A stretch of DNA of 44,414 nucleotides from an uncultured Bifidobacterium sp. (GTDB taxonomy: Bacteria > Actinomycetota > Actinomycetes > Actinomycetales > Bifidobacteriaceae), in contig CALNAE010000022.1 of the NCBI GenBank assembly GCA_937874315.1, forward strand, positions 1 to 44,414. Direction: 5' to 3'. Of this stretch, positions 15,963-24,489 are shown one piece after another (position 1 is the stretch's first letter; the number at the start of each line of letters is the position of its first letter). Under the pieces are notes generated by a model that had not been told where the DNA came from, did no database searches, and worked only from the letters and a program-made list of their open reading frames with translations. The translations under genes and the position numbers were made by a program.

Positions 15963-16207
15963 ACGTTATCCTCCATTGCGCAGGCCCACTGCGCGGTATC
16001 AAGCCGATATCCGATTCCGACGGCCGCCTGTGGGCCACCCGCCGACAACCATCGTCCATCGTTCACGGACCAAGCGGAAATCTTAACCGTCCCACGGTCC
16101 ATATATCAAATCCCAAGGCCTCTTCTTCACATGGCGAGCCGCGGGAGACGGCAAAATTCGGTCTGCCTCGCTCAAATAATAGCCCTTCATGTGGGAGAAC
16201 GGCGAAT

Positions 16208-17167
16208 TCAGACCCCATAGACCATACGCGTCGTGCGTCTGGTGGCTCTGGCGGTGTCCGATATGGACATACCCATGGCATCCGCGAGCGCCGCCAGCGT
16301 GTAAGGAATCATATACGGCGCATTGGTCCGGCCGCGGTATGGCATCGGGGACAGATACGGCGCATCGGTTTCGACCATGATGTGCTCCGGTCCGACGATC
16401 CGCGCGGCCTCGCGTATGCCATCGTTGCCCTTATAGCTGACCGTGCCCGAAAAACTCAGATACCAGCCCTGCTCACGCGCGATGCGGGCCATTGCGGCAT
16501 CGCCCGAAAAGCTGTGGAACACCGTGCGTTCGGGACTGCCGTCGGCCAAGAGCGTCTCGATGACCTCGCGATGCGCATCGCGGTCATGGATCTGCAGCGG
16601 CAGATCCAGCTCCTTGGCCAGGGCGATATGCGCACGAAACGCCTGTCGCTGCAGTTCTTTCGCGCCCTCTCCGGTCCGGAACAGGTCCATGCCGGTCTCT
16701 CCGATGGCAACCACCTGCTCGCGATAGGCGCTGGCCAGCCGGCGCACCTCGGCCATGGCATCCTCAAAATCGGTGTCATGCCAAGGCTGGTAATGCAATG
16801 GCAGCCCATCCGGACCGGGGACTCCACGGTGACCATGCAGCACGGCTTCGTTGGGATGAATCGCGAGGGCGGCGTGGACGATGCCGGGATGATCCAGCGC
16901 CATCTGGACGGCGGTCATGAGATGCGGCAGCTCGCAGCCGACATCGATGATGCCCTCAACGCCCACGGCACGGGCCCGGCCGAGAAGCTCTTCGACATCA
17001 TAGACCGGCACCGCCGGCTGACCCTTGCTCTCGGCCTCCAGATCCATCGCGCGGGCGAAGGGAACGACCGAGGCCACATGCGTATGATCGTCGATCACAC
17101 GAGCGTCTTCGGGCAACGGCTCGGGCGAAGGCGCCCAGCCGCGGTCGCGATGGTGATGCCGACTCAT
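16208..17167 (-). CDS. tatD: TatD-family metal-dependent deoxyribonuclease
   Basis: A 319-residue TIM-barrel hydrolase of the TatD family, which uses two metal ions to degrade DNA 3' ends. The metal ligands are visible as DHTH near residue 27, GETGMDLF, QIHDRDAHRE, FHSFSGD and the terminal VETDAPYLSP. The insert between strands 2 and 3 (GHRGVPGPDGLPLHYQPWHD) is typical of actinobacterial members. The start at 17167 overlaps the stop of the upstream YesL-like gene by 4 bp (ATGA), so the two are translationally coupled; the frame itself extends to 17401 but that part is antisense-like. In many actinobacteria tatD lies next to metG; here about 13 kb separates them. Confidence 0.92.
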   Translation of the reverse strand: MSRHHHRDRGWAPSPEPLPEDARVIDDHTHVASVVPFARAMDLEAESKGQPAVPVYDVEELLGRARAVGVEGIIDVGCELPHLMTAVQMALDHPGIVHAALAIHPNEAVLHGHRGVPGPDGLPLHYQPWHDTDFEDAMAEVRRLASAYREQVVAIGETGMDLFRTGEGAKELQRQAFRAHIALAKELDLPLQIHDRDAHREVIETLLADGSPERTVFHSFSGDAAMARIAREQGWYLSFSGTVSYKGNDGIREAARIVGPEHIMVETDAPYLSPMPYRGRTNAPYMIPYTLAALADAMGMSISDTARATRRTTRMVYGV

Positions 17168-17877
17168 CGCGCGTTGCGGGTATCGGTGGCGTCGGACGTG
17201 CGTGCGGCGTCTTTTTCCCGCTGGTCCTTCTCCGTGGGTTCGATCTCGTGAATATCCAGGCCGGGAAGCCGCCCCCAGGAGTACACCGCCATCATGGTGG
17301 CGAACACCGGTACGGCGACGCCGAATGCCACCATAAGCCCCGGCCAGGTGTAGTAGGCCCATGCCGTGATGAGGAACAGCACGAACACCATCAGGGAACA
17401 CAGCGGTCTGGCGATCACCATGCTCAGCGAGGTGCGCAGCACCCAGACGAATCCCTCATCGAAATTCGAGCGGATGGCCCAGCTCAGGGACACGAACAGT
17501 CCATAGATGAGATTGAGCACCAACAACACGCCCGAAACCGCGACGCCCAACGTGCCCATGTCGTTGGTCATCGTCAACCAATATTCCCAGATGAGCAATG
17601 CCCAGATGATGAATTGCGGCCATCCGAAGGCATTCGCCGAGACCAGTTCGGCTTTCCACGCGTCGTGGAATACCGTCCAGGTACGTTTCACCGTCCACGA
17701 ACGATCCTGGACGTCGATCAGCCAGGTGCGATACGTGGAGTAGCTGGCGGCCAGCGAGGGGAAGAATCCGCCAACGACCAAGCCCAACACCGTGTGCACG
17801 ATGAACGCGATATGGACGAACAGCACCATCATGATGATGCGGGCTATGAATTCATAGCCTACGGCGAATCGCTTCAT
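17164..17877 (-). CDS. YesL-like (DUF624) membrane protein
   Basis: A 237-residue membrane protein with about five or six hydrophobic spans. The start resembles YesL proteins: an N-terminal helix, then VLGLVVGGFFPSLAASYSTYRTWL (about residues 25-48), the family's conserved GxFPAxxA turn. YesL-type proteins often accompany sugar ABC transporters, but their role is unknown. The C-terminal tail is charged (EIEPTEKDQREKDAAR). AAGGAG is 7 nt upstream of ATG 17877. The upstream single-span protein and downstream tatD are on the same strand, and tatD overlaps it by 4 bp. Confidence 0.75.
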   Translation of the reverse strand: MKRFAVGYEFIARIIMMVLFVHIAFIVHTVLGLVVGGFFPSLAASYSTYRTWLIDVQDRSWTVKRTWTVFHDAWKAELVSANAFGWPQFIIWALLIWEYWLTMTNDMGTLGVAVSGVLLVLNLIYGLFVSLSWAIRSNFDEGFVWVLRTSLSMVIARPLCSLMVFVLFLITAWAYYTWPGLMVAFGVAVPVFATMMAVYSWGRLPGLDIHEIEPTEKDQREKDAARTSDATDTRNAR

Positions 17878-18033
17878 TACATCGCTCCTTATCGCAAACC
17901 CGTTCGAGCCAACCGGCCACCAGGCATCACCGTCCCATCGCCATCGATATGGCGACGTCGCGGCCATCGGCGGCTACCCTTAGTAGCGTAGTCCATCCCC
18001 CGCATGCACGGCCGGACAATGCCCCGAGAGCCG

Positions 18034-18756
18034 CTAGGAGAACCGAAGATATCGCACAAAACGCTGCGGATAGGTCTTTCCACTCTGGACGTTGCTAAAA
18101 CCGATCACGGCGTCGCGCGGCAATCCCAACGCCGTCCACGCTCCGGACTTCGACAGATCCAATCCCACCGCCGCACTCGGGTCCTTCACCGCCTTGCCGT
18201 GCGCGTCAACCAGCGCATCCGCGACCTGACGCAACTGGGCCGACGTCAGCACCTCGCTGGGCTTGGAGATATAACCCCGCTGGTGCAACGTGGCGAAATC
18301 AGCCTTGTCGGCCACCATCATATTGATCTGACCGGCCGTGACCATGGTCATGATCTTGGTGGAGTCGTCGATGCTCTGGCCGTCCCCCAGGGAAAGCGAG
18401 CCGTCGACGTGCACCAGCCGGTTGTCCTTGATCTTCTCCTGCTTGAGGAACCCGTCGCGCAGCTTGTCGAAAGCGACGGAATCGTTGCCCATATCGATGG
18501 CCTGGACGGAGAGCACGGGATCGGGCGCCTTGGTCAGGAAGGTGACCAGCAGGGATATGACCACCGCCAACGCCGTCGCCACGGCGAGCGTGCCCAGCAG
18601 AAAATGCTGGACGAAGAACGGCCACCTGTCATGCGCCGGCAATTCGCGGAAGGTCTTCCACTTCGATTGCTTGGCATACACATTGTGGGAGGCCAGCACG
18701 CTGATGGCGTTCTTCTGCTCTTCGCTCAGTCTGTCATCGTCGTCACGCGCCGTCAT
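18034..18756 (-). CDS. Hypothetical membrane-anchored protein with an extracytoplasmic domain
   Basis: The 240-residue product has a polar N-terminus (about 50 residues, inside), one strong hydrophobic span (about residues 55-76) and an outward C-terminal domain of about 160 residues. That domain includes STKIMTMVTAGQINMMVADK, then ADFATLHQRGYI, a pattern reminiscent of the core of extracytoplasmic binding-protein folds. Similar anchored proteins are found beside YesL-type proteins, as here, so the two may form a unit. I do not recognise a named family. AAGGAG is 7 nt upstream of ATG 18756; the frame extends to 18792. Confidence 0.6.
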   Translation of the reverse strand: MTARDDDDRLSEEQKNAISVLASHNVYAKQSKWKTFRELPAHDRWPFFVQHFLLGTLAVATALAVVISLLVTFLTKAPDPVLSVQAIDMGNDSVAFDKLRDGFLKQEKIKDNRLVHVDGSLSLGDGQSIDDSTKIMTMVTAGQINMMVADKADFATLHQRGYISKPSEVLTSAQLRQVADALVDAHGKAVKDPSAAVGLDLSKSGAWTALGLPRDAVIGFSNVQSGKTYPQRFVRYLRFS

Positions 18757-18829
18757 ACCCAAACTCCTTGCATCATGTCGTGCATCGCCCATGGATTCCC
18801 ATGTGGCTCCGCACGTTTCCCGCCTCGCG

Positions 18830-18853
18830 TCGCCGAGGACGTACTGACGGCGA
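18830..18853 (-). terminator. Possible hairpin terminator after the ABC exporter
   Basis: The arms TCGCCG and CGGCGA pair around a 12-base loop just downstream of the exporter stop codon at 18856. There is no U-run after it, so the call is weak. Confidence 0.3.
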
Positions 18854-18855
18854 GT

Positions 18856-20697
18856 CTACTCGCGCGACGCCGCCGACATCTCGTGTTCGCTCTCATCCAC
18901 AACGCCCGTGTGCACCCTGATCATGGCGTACTGCGATTCATACAGCCGGTAGTAGGCACCGCGCTGGGCAAGCAACTCGGCATGCGTGCCATGCTCGACG
19001 ATCTGGCCGTGATCGATGTAGAAGATCTCATCGGCATTCTCGATGGTCGACAGCCGATGCGCGATGATGAAGCTGGTCCGGCCCTTGAGCAGATGCCGCA
19101 GCCCGGCCTGCAACGCCTCCTCGGTTCTCGTGTCGATGTTGCTCGTCGCCTCATCCAAAACCAGAATCCGCGGGTTGGCCAGCAACACCCGTGCGAACGA
19201 AATGAGCTGGCGCTGCCCGGCGGACAGCGTCGAGCCGCGCTCCTCGACCACGCTGTCATAGCCCTGCGGCAACTCCATGATGAACTCATGCGCACGGACG
19301 GCCCTCGCCGCCTGTTCGATCTGTTCATCGGTTGCGGCGAGATTACCGTAGCGAATGTTCTCCCGGATGGTGCCGGAGAAGATGAACGTATCCTGCAGCA
19401 TCACGCCCATCTGCCTGCGTAGCGACTGCAACGTCACGTCACGGACATCGTAGCCATCGATGGTCACCGACCCCTCGGAAACGTCGTAGAACCTCGACAG
19501 GAGGCTCACGATCGTCGTTTTGCCGGCACCCGTCGGGCCGACCAGCGCGATCGTGCTGCCGGGCTCGATATGGAAGTCGACGAGGTTGAGGATGTTGCGT
19601 CCCTCCGGTTCGTAGCGGAACACGACGTCGTTGAAATCGACTTTCCCGCGGATGGCGGGCAGCTCGGCGGCGTCGGACTTGTCGGTGATATCCGGCTTGA
19701 CGTCCAGGGTCTCGAAGATTCGTTCGAGATAGGCCGAACAGGTGATGAGCTGGTTATAGAAATTACCCAGATCGATGACGGGATTCCAGAAGTTATTGGC
19801 GTAGCCGACGAAGGCGATCAGCACGCCGGTCGTCACGGCGACGCCTCCGAAACGCATGATGCCCACGTAGTAGATGAAGGCGATGGTCGTCGCGGCGATC
19901 AACTGGACGCCCGGCCACATGAGGAACTGGATGTGCACGGCCTTCATCCATGCGCCGCGCACGTCGCTCTGCTGCTCCTGAAACGTCTTGAACTGCGTGC
20001 GCTCCTGGGCAAAGGTCTGCGTCGTCTTCACGCCGGCGATGGACTCGTGGATATAGGCATTGAGATTGCTCTGCTTGTTGGACAGTCTCTGGTACGCCCG
20101 CCTCTGGAAGGTCTGCAGCACCCGCACCCACAGAATAAGGAGGGGGAAGAGCAACAGACTCCACAGGGTCAGCCGCCAATCGATCGCGAACATGACCACC
20201 AACGTGATCACGAACGTGAAGACGTCGGCAATCACGTTGATGATGCCCGACGACAACGTATCGGACAATGTGTTCACATAGTTGACGATTCGGATGAGGA
20301 TCTTGCCGTGCGGCCGGGAATCGAAATAGCTGAACGGCAGCCCCTGTACGTGGGTGAACAGATCCCGACGCATGTCCATGAGCATGAGCTGCCCGACTCG
20401 GGTGATCGCCAGGGTGCGGTATCGCAGCCCGCATTCGAACAGTACGATCATGACCGCCATCAGGCCGGTCAGCAGCCCGAGCTGACGCATATCCCGGTGA
20501 GGAATCGACTCATCGATCACTATCTTGGTGAGGTACGGGACGGCGACTTCGATGCAGCTCATCAGCACGACGACCAGCACGATGCGCAGCACACGCGCCA
20601 GATACGGCTTGAGATATTGCATGACCCGCAGCAGGTCATGGACGTTGATCTGCTCTTCGAGTTCCTCGTCTTCACGATAGGTATTGCGTTGCGCCAT
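18856..20697 (-). CDS. ABC exporter half-transporter (permease-ATPase fusion), second subunit
   Basis: A 613-residue type I exporter half: six spans (about residues 35-330) followed by a nucleotide-binding domain. Walker A is VGPTGAGKTT (about 389-398), the signature is LSAGQRQ (about 490), Walker B is ILVLDEATSNID and the H-loop is IIAHRLST. All catalytic motifs look intact, and the gene upstream encodes a partner half of equal size. Such heterodimers export lipids, peptides or drugs. Its start lies 9 bp after the stop of the upstream partner and is preceded by AGGGGG, so the two are co-transcribed. No cognate regulator is adjacent. Confidence 0.92.
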   Translation of the reverse strand: MAQRNTYREDEELEEQINVHDLLRVMQYLKPYLARVLRIVLVVVLMSCIEVAVPYLTKIVIDESIPHRDMRQLGLLTGLMAVMIVLFECGLRYRTLAITRVGQLMLMDMRRDLFTHVQGLPFSYFDSRPHGKILIRIVNYVNTLSDTLSSGIINVIADVFTFVITLVVMFAIDWRLTLWSLLLFPLLILWVRVLQTFQRRAYQRLSNKQSNLNAYIHESIAGVKTTQTFAQERTQFKTFQEQQSDVRGAWMKAVHIQFLMWPGVQLIAATTIAFIYYVGIMRFGGVAVTTGVLIAFVGYANNFWNPVIDLGNFYNQLITCSAYLERIFETLDVKPDITDKSDAAELPAIRGKVDFNDVVFRYEPEGRNILNLVDFHIEPGSTIALVGPTGAGKTTIVSLLSRFYDVSEGSVTIDGYDVRDVTLQSLRRQMGVMLQDTFIFSGTIRENIRYGNLAATDEQIEQAARAVRAHEFIMELPQGYDSVVEERGSTLSAGQRQLISFARVLLANPRILVLDEATSNIDTRTEEALQAGLRHLLKGRTSFIIAHRLSTIENADEIFYIDHGQIVEHGTHAELLAQRGAYYRLYESQYAMIRVHTGVVDESEHEMSAASRE

Positions 20698-20706
20698 GAT
20701 AACCCC

Positions 20707-22563
20707 CTACTCCTCGTATCCCTGCGGCTGGCCGGACTGCAGACCGAGCTGTTTATGATAGATATCCCAATACCGGCCGTGATCGGCCACGAGCTGCTCG
20801 TGCGTGCCGCGTTCGACGATGCGGCCGTGCTCCAGCACCAGGATGAGATCGGCGTCCTTCACCGAGGAGATGCGATGCGCGATGGTGACGATGGTCTTCT
20901 TCGTCTCCATCTCCTGCAGGTGTCGTTGGATCTCGGCCTCGGTCTCCATGTCGACCGCCGAGGTCGTGTCGTCCATGATGAGGATCGCAGGATCGTCCGC
21001 CAGCGCCCTGGCCAGGCTCAGCCGTTGCTTCTGGCCGCCCGACAGCCCGACGCCGCGCTCGCCGACGACGGTGTCATAGCCTTCCGGCATGCTCCGGATG
21101 AATTCATCGGCACCCGCGATGGTCGCCATGTGCTGGATGAAATGCTCGTCACGTTCGCCGTGCGTACCGAAACCGATATTGCTGCCGATCGTGTCGGAGA
21201 ACAGGAACGTATCCTGCGCCACGATATTGACCTGACTGCGCAGCATGTCCAACGGCCAGTCCCTCGCGTCGATGCCGTCGAGAAGCACACGGCCGTACGT
21301 CGGGTCGTAGAAGCGCGAGATCAGACTGACCAGCGTGGATTTGCCAGCACCGGTTTCGCCCAGAATGCCCAACTTCGAACCGGAAGGCACGAAAAAGTCG
21401 AGATCCTTAAGAACCGGTGTCTCCGGATCGTCGGGAAAGGCGAAACTGACATGTTCGAACCTGATCTCACCGCTGATCCTGTCGGGCGTGGTCTGCTCGC
21501 CACTGACCCGGGTGCGGATGGAGACCGCCTGCTGTACGGACTGCTTGGCGTCGGGCCGTTCGACGATACGGGATCTGGCGGTGAGCAGGCGGCGGATCTT
21601 GATGCAGCTGGCATTGAATCGCTGCCAATCGTTGATCAGCCAGCCCGACTGACGGACAGGCCCGTTGATCATCCACAGAAAGCTGTTGAAGCTCACCAGG
21701 TTGCCCAAGGTCATATAGCCCTTGATGACCAGCAGACCGCCTAATCCCAAGGTGATGAGTTCCAGACCGAAGCCCAGCCCGTCCAACCATGGCATGTACC
21801 GCCGGCTGTTCATCGCGAGGCTCATGTTGCGCTGCATGTAATCGTCGTTGTGCTCGTCGAACTTCTCGGTCTCGTATGGCTCGCGCACGAAGGCCTTGAC
21901 CACCCGGTTGCCCTCGATATTCTCCTCCACCATGGAGTTGAGGTCGGCCAGCGAATTACGGATCGCGAAGAACAGCGGGTGCGCGTGGGTGGCAAGCGCC
22001 CGTGTCAGCACGAAGATGAACGGGGTGACGCATGCCAGCGCGAGTGCGAGCCGCCAGTCGATGACGAACATGACGGCGAGCGCCCCGGCGAACATGACGA
22101 TGCAATCGGCGACCTGATAGGTCACCCAGCTGAGGAAATGACGGATGGCATCGGTATCGGAGGTCATCCGACTCATGATGTCGCCGTTGCGCGTGTGATT
22201 GAAGTAGGTGAAGTCCAGTTCGTGCAGTTTCTCATACTCATCGCTGACCAAGCGAAATATGGAATTCTGGCCGAACCGTTCCATCCACATCTGATAGCCA
22301 TAGCGTGAACCGACGCGCACCAAGGTGAACACCACCATAAGCACGCACAGACGCGTCAGCTCGTCGACATGGCCTTGCGTGATCACCCGATCGACGATCA
22401 TGCCGGCCAACAGCGGCATGATCAGCGCCATCGCGTCATTGACGCAGAACAGCACCACGGCACCCACCACGCGGGGTAGATCCGGCTTGCAGTAGGGAAG
22501 GATCCATTTGAGATTGCCCGCCTTCGTATTACGGGTCTGATCGACGTACATGTGAGAACACAC
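20707..22563 (-). CDS. ABC exporter half-transporter (permease-ATPase fusion), first subunit
   Basis: A 618-residue half-transporter with six spans, then an ATPase domain having Walker A LGETGAGKST, signature LSGGQKQRLSL, Walker B AILIMDDTTSAVD and switch TIAHRISS. The residue after Walker B Asp is Asp instead of Glu (MDDTTSAVD), which makes this the non-consensus site of an asymmetric heterodimer, as known for BmrC- or TM287-type exporters. The partner is the gene immediately downstream. Start codon is uncertain: GTG at 22563 has AGGA 6 nt upstream, while ATG at 22569 and 22551 are alternatives. Export substrate unknown. Confidence 0.9.
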   Translation of the reverse strand: MCSHMYVDQTRNTKAGNLKWILPYCKPDLPRVVGAVVLFCVNDAMALIMPLLAGMIVDRVITQGHVDELTRLCVLMVVFTLVRVGSRYGYQMWMERFGQNSIFRLVSDEYEKLHELDFTYFNHTRNGDIMSRMTSDTDAIRHFLSWVTYQVADCIVMFAGALAVMFVIDWRLALALACVTPFIFVLTRALATHAHPLFFAIRNSLADLNSMVEENIEGNRVVKAFVREPYETEKFDEHNDDYMQRNMSLAMNSRRYMPWLDGLGFGLELITLGLGGLLVIKGYMTLGNLVSFNSFLWMINGPVRQSGWLINDWQRFNASCIKIRRLLTARSRIVERPDAKQSVQQAVSIRTRVSGEQTTPDRISGEIRFEHVSFAFPDDPETPVLKDLDFFVPSGSKLGILGETGAGKSTLVSLISRFYDPTYGRVLLDGIDARDWPLDMLRSQVNIVAQDTFLFSDTIGSNIGFGTHGERDEHFIQHMATIAGADEFIRSMPEGYDTVVGERGVGLSGGQKQRLSLARALADDPAILIMDDTTSAVDMETEAEIQRHLQEMETKKTIVTIAHRISSVKDADLILVLEHGRIVERGTHEQLVADHGRYWDIYHKQLGLQSGQPQGYEE

Positions 22564-23016
22564 TCGCATTCCTGATTGGGTTCGTTTGCCTGATATGTAT
22601 CACGCCCACAGTCACCGACGACTTCATCGATCGCATGACAGGGCGTCTGTTCTGTTGTGTGCGGCTCACCGTCGCCGCAACGATTCACGCCCGGCATCGT
22701 CCGGTCGGCTGTCCGCCGCGCCGCGCTGCCTTATCCGCAAACGCGGTTCATTTTATGCGAGTGCGCGTGAAACGCAACCCTGCTCACTGGCGTGTTGCGG
22801 TATCGATGCGCCCCAATACGACGTCATGCGGGCCGCGCCCGGCGGATTTAACCCCACCGCGAACGGATCGTCTCGTCGGCCTTGCGCAATCGAAGAATCC
22901 ACATACTGTTGACAGAGGCATGGCAGCCGTCGGATTCCGTCGCGATAGACCCGATTTTGAAACCGCTGCCACCCGGGACACAATGGTACGAATCATCGAA
23001 AGTGACGTGGGAGGAC
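22564..23016. other. Intergenic region between the exporter operon and the hydrolase
   Basis: The divergent genes leave about 450 bp. TGATA and TATCA arms form a short inverted repeat near 22590-22605, upstream of the exporter operon, and TTGACA at 22909-22914 is a possible -35 for the hydrolase, but without a clear -10. The open frames here look random. Confidence 0.4.
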
Positions 23017-24099
23017 ATGACGCAACATCAAACATCATCCAAGCGCAGAGCGCATTCGCCTGCACACAAGGATGCGCGGGCGGATCCGGCATTCGATCCG
23101 GAGATCATCAACCGCGCCGCGGCGTGGACCGAAACCGACGGCGACCTGCAGGCAGTGGCACCGGACGTCGCTCGCCCCATTCGGCAGTCGCGCTTCATGA
23201 CCGCCACGATCGACGCGCCGCGTGCCGCCCTATGGCGGGATCCCGATGATATCGACGTGATCGCGGACATCAATTACGCGGCCAGACGTGACGACGACGT
23301 GCGCGGTCACCTGCTCGACATCTATCTGCCCCACGACGCCATCGTTCGCGCGGGGCACACGACCCCCGTGTATATCGACATCCACGGCGGCGGCTTCTGC
23401 TATGGATACAAGGAGCTCAACCGCAACTTCAACACCCATCTCGCCCATGAGGGATTCGGCGTGATATCCCTCAACTATCGTCCGGCGCCGCAGACCGATC
23501 TGCGCGGCCAACTGGCCGACATCCAGCAAGCGCTGGGTTGGATCCGTGAACATATCAGCGAATACCCGCTCAACCCGAATGCCATCTTCATCACCGGCGA
23601 CTCGGCGGGGGCCGCGCTGGCCCTGCTGACGTTGGCCATCGAAAACGACCCCGCCGCGGCGCATGCCTTCGGCATCGGCGCCGCATCCGGCCTGCCGATC
23701 GCCGGCGGCGCGCTGATTTCGGGCGTCTACACACTCGCCCGGCCTCATGCGGGAAACTCGCATCGACGCACCATCCGCGCCATGCTCGAACAGACCCTGG
23801 GAGCGTCGTTCTTCGCCGGGCTGGATGAGGCCACCCCGTATCTCACCCCCGAGTCCGTAGTGCGCAGCGTCAATCTACCCGCTCTACTGCTCAACACCAG
23901 CAGCGATGATTTCGTGCAGACGGAAACACTCGCCCTGGCCACCGCCTTGGCGCACGCCGACGCCGACTTCGAGATACACGATTGGAAAACCGGGCGACTG
24001 CAAACGCTCGGCCATGTGTTCCCGGTATGCATGACATGGTTGGAGGAAAGCCAGCGGGTGCTGCAACAGATGAAGGCCTTTGCCTATGCCCGTGTCTGA
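23017..24099 (+). CDS. Alpha/beta hydrolase (hormone-sensitive-lipase type, Abhydrolase_3)
   Basis: A 360-residue esterase-like hydrolase. The oxyanion motif HGGGF is seen in YIDIHGGGFCYGYKEL (about residues 120-135), and the nucleophile elbow is FITGDSAGAALAL (about 190-202, GDSAG with Ser). The distal acid is probably in the TSSDDFVQTE stretch, and the final His in LGHVFPV. These features match the HSL/GDSAG family of carboxylesterases. The first 65 residues have no clear match. The start at 23017 is preceded by GGAGG only 2 nt away, so a slightly earlier GTG could be used. It is monocistronic, followed by a strong hairpin. Confidence 0.82.
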   Translation: MTQHQTSSKRRAHSPAHKDARADPAFDPEIINRAAAWTETDGDLQAVAPDVARPIRQSRFMTATIDAPRAALWRDPDDIDVIADINYAARRDDDVRGHLLDIYLPHDAIVRAGHTTPVYIDIHGGGFCYGYKELNRNFNTHLAHEGFGVISLNYRPAPQTDLRGQLADIQQALGWIREHISEYPLNPNAIFITGDSAGAALALLTLAIENDPAAAHAFGIGAASGLPIAGGALISGVYTLARPHAGNSHRRTIRAMLEQTLGASFFAGLDEATPYLTPESVVRSVNLPALLLNTSSDDFVQTETLALATALAHADADFEIHDWKTGRLQTLGHVFPVCMTWLEESQRVLQQMKAFAYARV

Positions 24100-24159
24100 T
24101 CGTCACCGTCCCGACATCGGCGGGCGAATCGGGCACGATGCAAGGCACACAAAGAAGAA

Positions 24160-24184
24160 CCCGGCGGAAGGGGAAACCGCCGGG
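24160..24184 (+). terminator. Hairpin terminator downstream of the hydrolase
   Basis: The arms CCCGGCGG and CCGCCGGG form a perfect 8-bp stem around a 9-base loop. On the plus strand the following bases are purine-rich (GAGAGAAGAG); on the minus strand the stem is followed by TTCTTCTTT. Its orientation is therefore ambiguous, but it cleanly separates the hydrolase from the Liv operon. Confidence 0.6.
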
Positions 24185-24343
24185 TGAGAGAAGAGAGAAG
24201 AAGGGATTCAGTTATGGGGTCTGGTTGGAACCTCACCAGCAGTATCGCTATCAACTGCTGGCAAGATTGATATAACACGGCTTTACTGAGAAAAACGATG
24301 TGCGACACTTAACAGACCCTGTGAAGGCCGTACGAAAACCATG

Positions 24344-24368
24344 GGCGAGAGTCCTTCCCCGTCTCGCC
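24344..24368 (+). promoter_or_regulatory. Stem-loop in the leader of the Liv operon
   Basis: GGCGAGA pairs perfectly with TCTCGCC over an 11-base loop, 120 nt upstream of the first permease gene. It may be part of an RNA control element. Confidence 0.4.
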
Positions 24369-24489
24369 GCGACACCCAGACGCCCAGGCGTAACACCGGC
24401 GAAACGCGTTAACGCCGCCGAAACCTCGGAGCAACCAAGGCGGTGTTTTACTCCCATACCTTGAAATCACATCAAGGAGAGGAACGTCC

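Larger units (their letters stand above)
24100..24489. other. Intergenic region with long, structured leader of the Liv operon
   Basis: No gene is supported over these 390 bp. The first part holds the hydrolase terminator hairpin. From about 24240 to 24489 the sequence has several G+C-rich self-complementary stretches. One of them pairs GGCGAGA (24344-24350) with TCTCGCC (24362-24368). A further pair involves GCCGCC and GGCGGT near 24415-24450. I do not recognise a known riboswitch motif. Confidence 0.4.

Noticed and set aside
15963..16207. c-di-AMP (ydaO-type) riboswitch upstream of kup
   Set aside because: The 245-nt upstream region was read for the conserved ydaO core and nothing similar was found.
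18004..19422. 472-residue plus-strand frame
   Set aside because: Antisense to the anchored protein and to the exporter ATPase domain, with the same mirror-frame composition.
19570..21744. 724-residue plus-strand frame opposite the ABC exporters
   Set aside because: It is antisense to two genes with intact ABC motifs. The His/Asp/Gln-rich composition is typical of the mirror frame in G+C-rich DNA.
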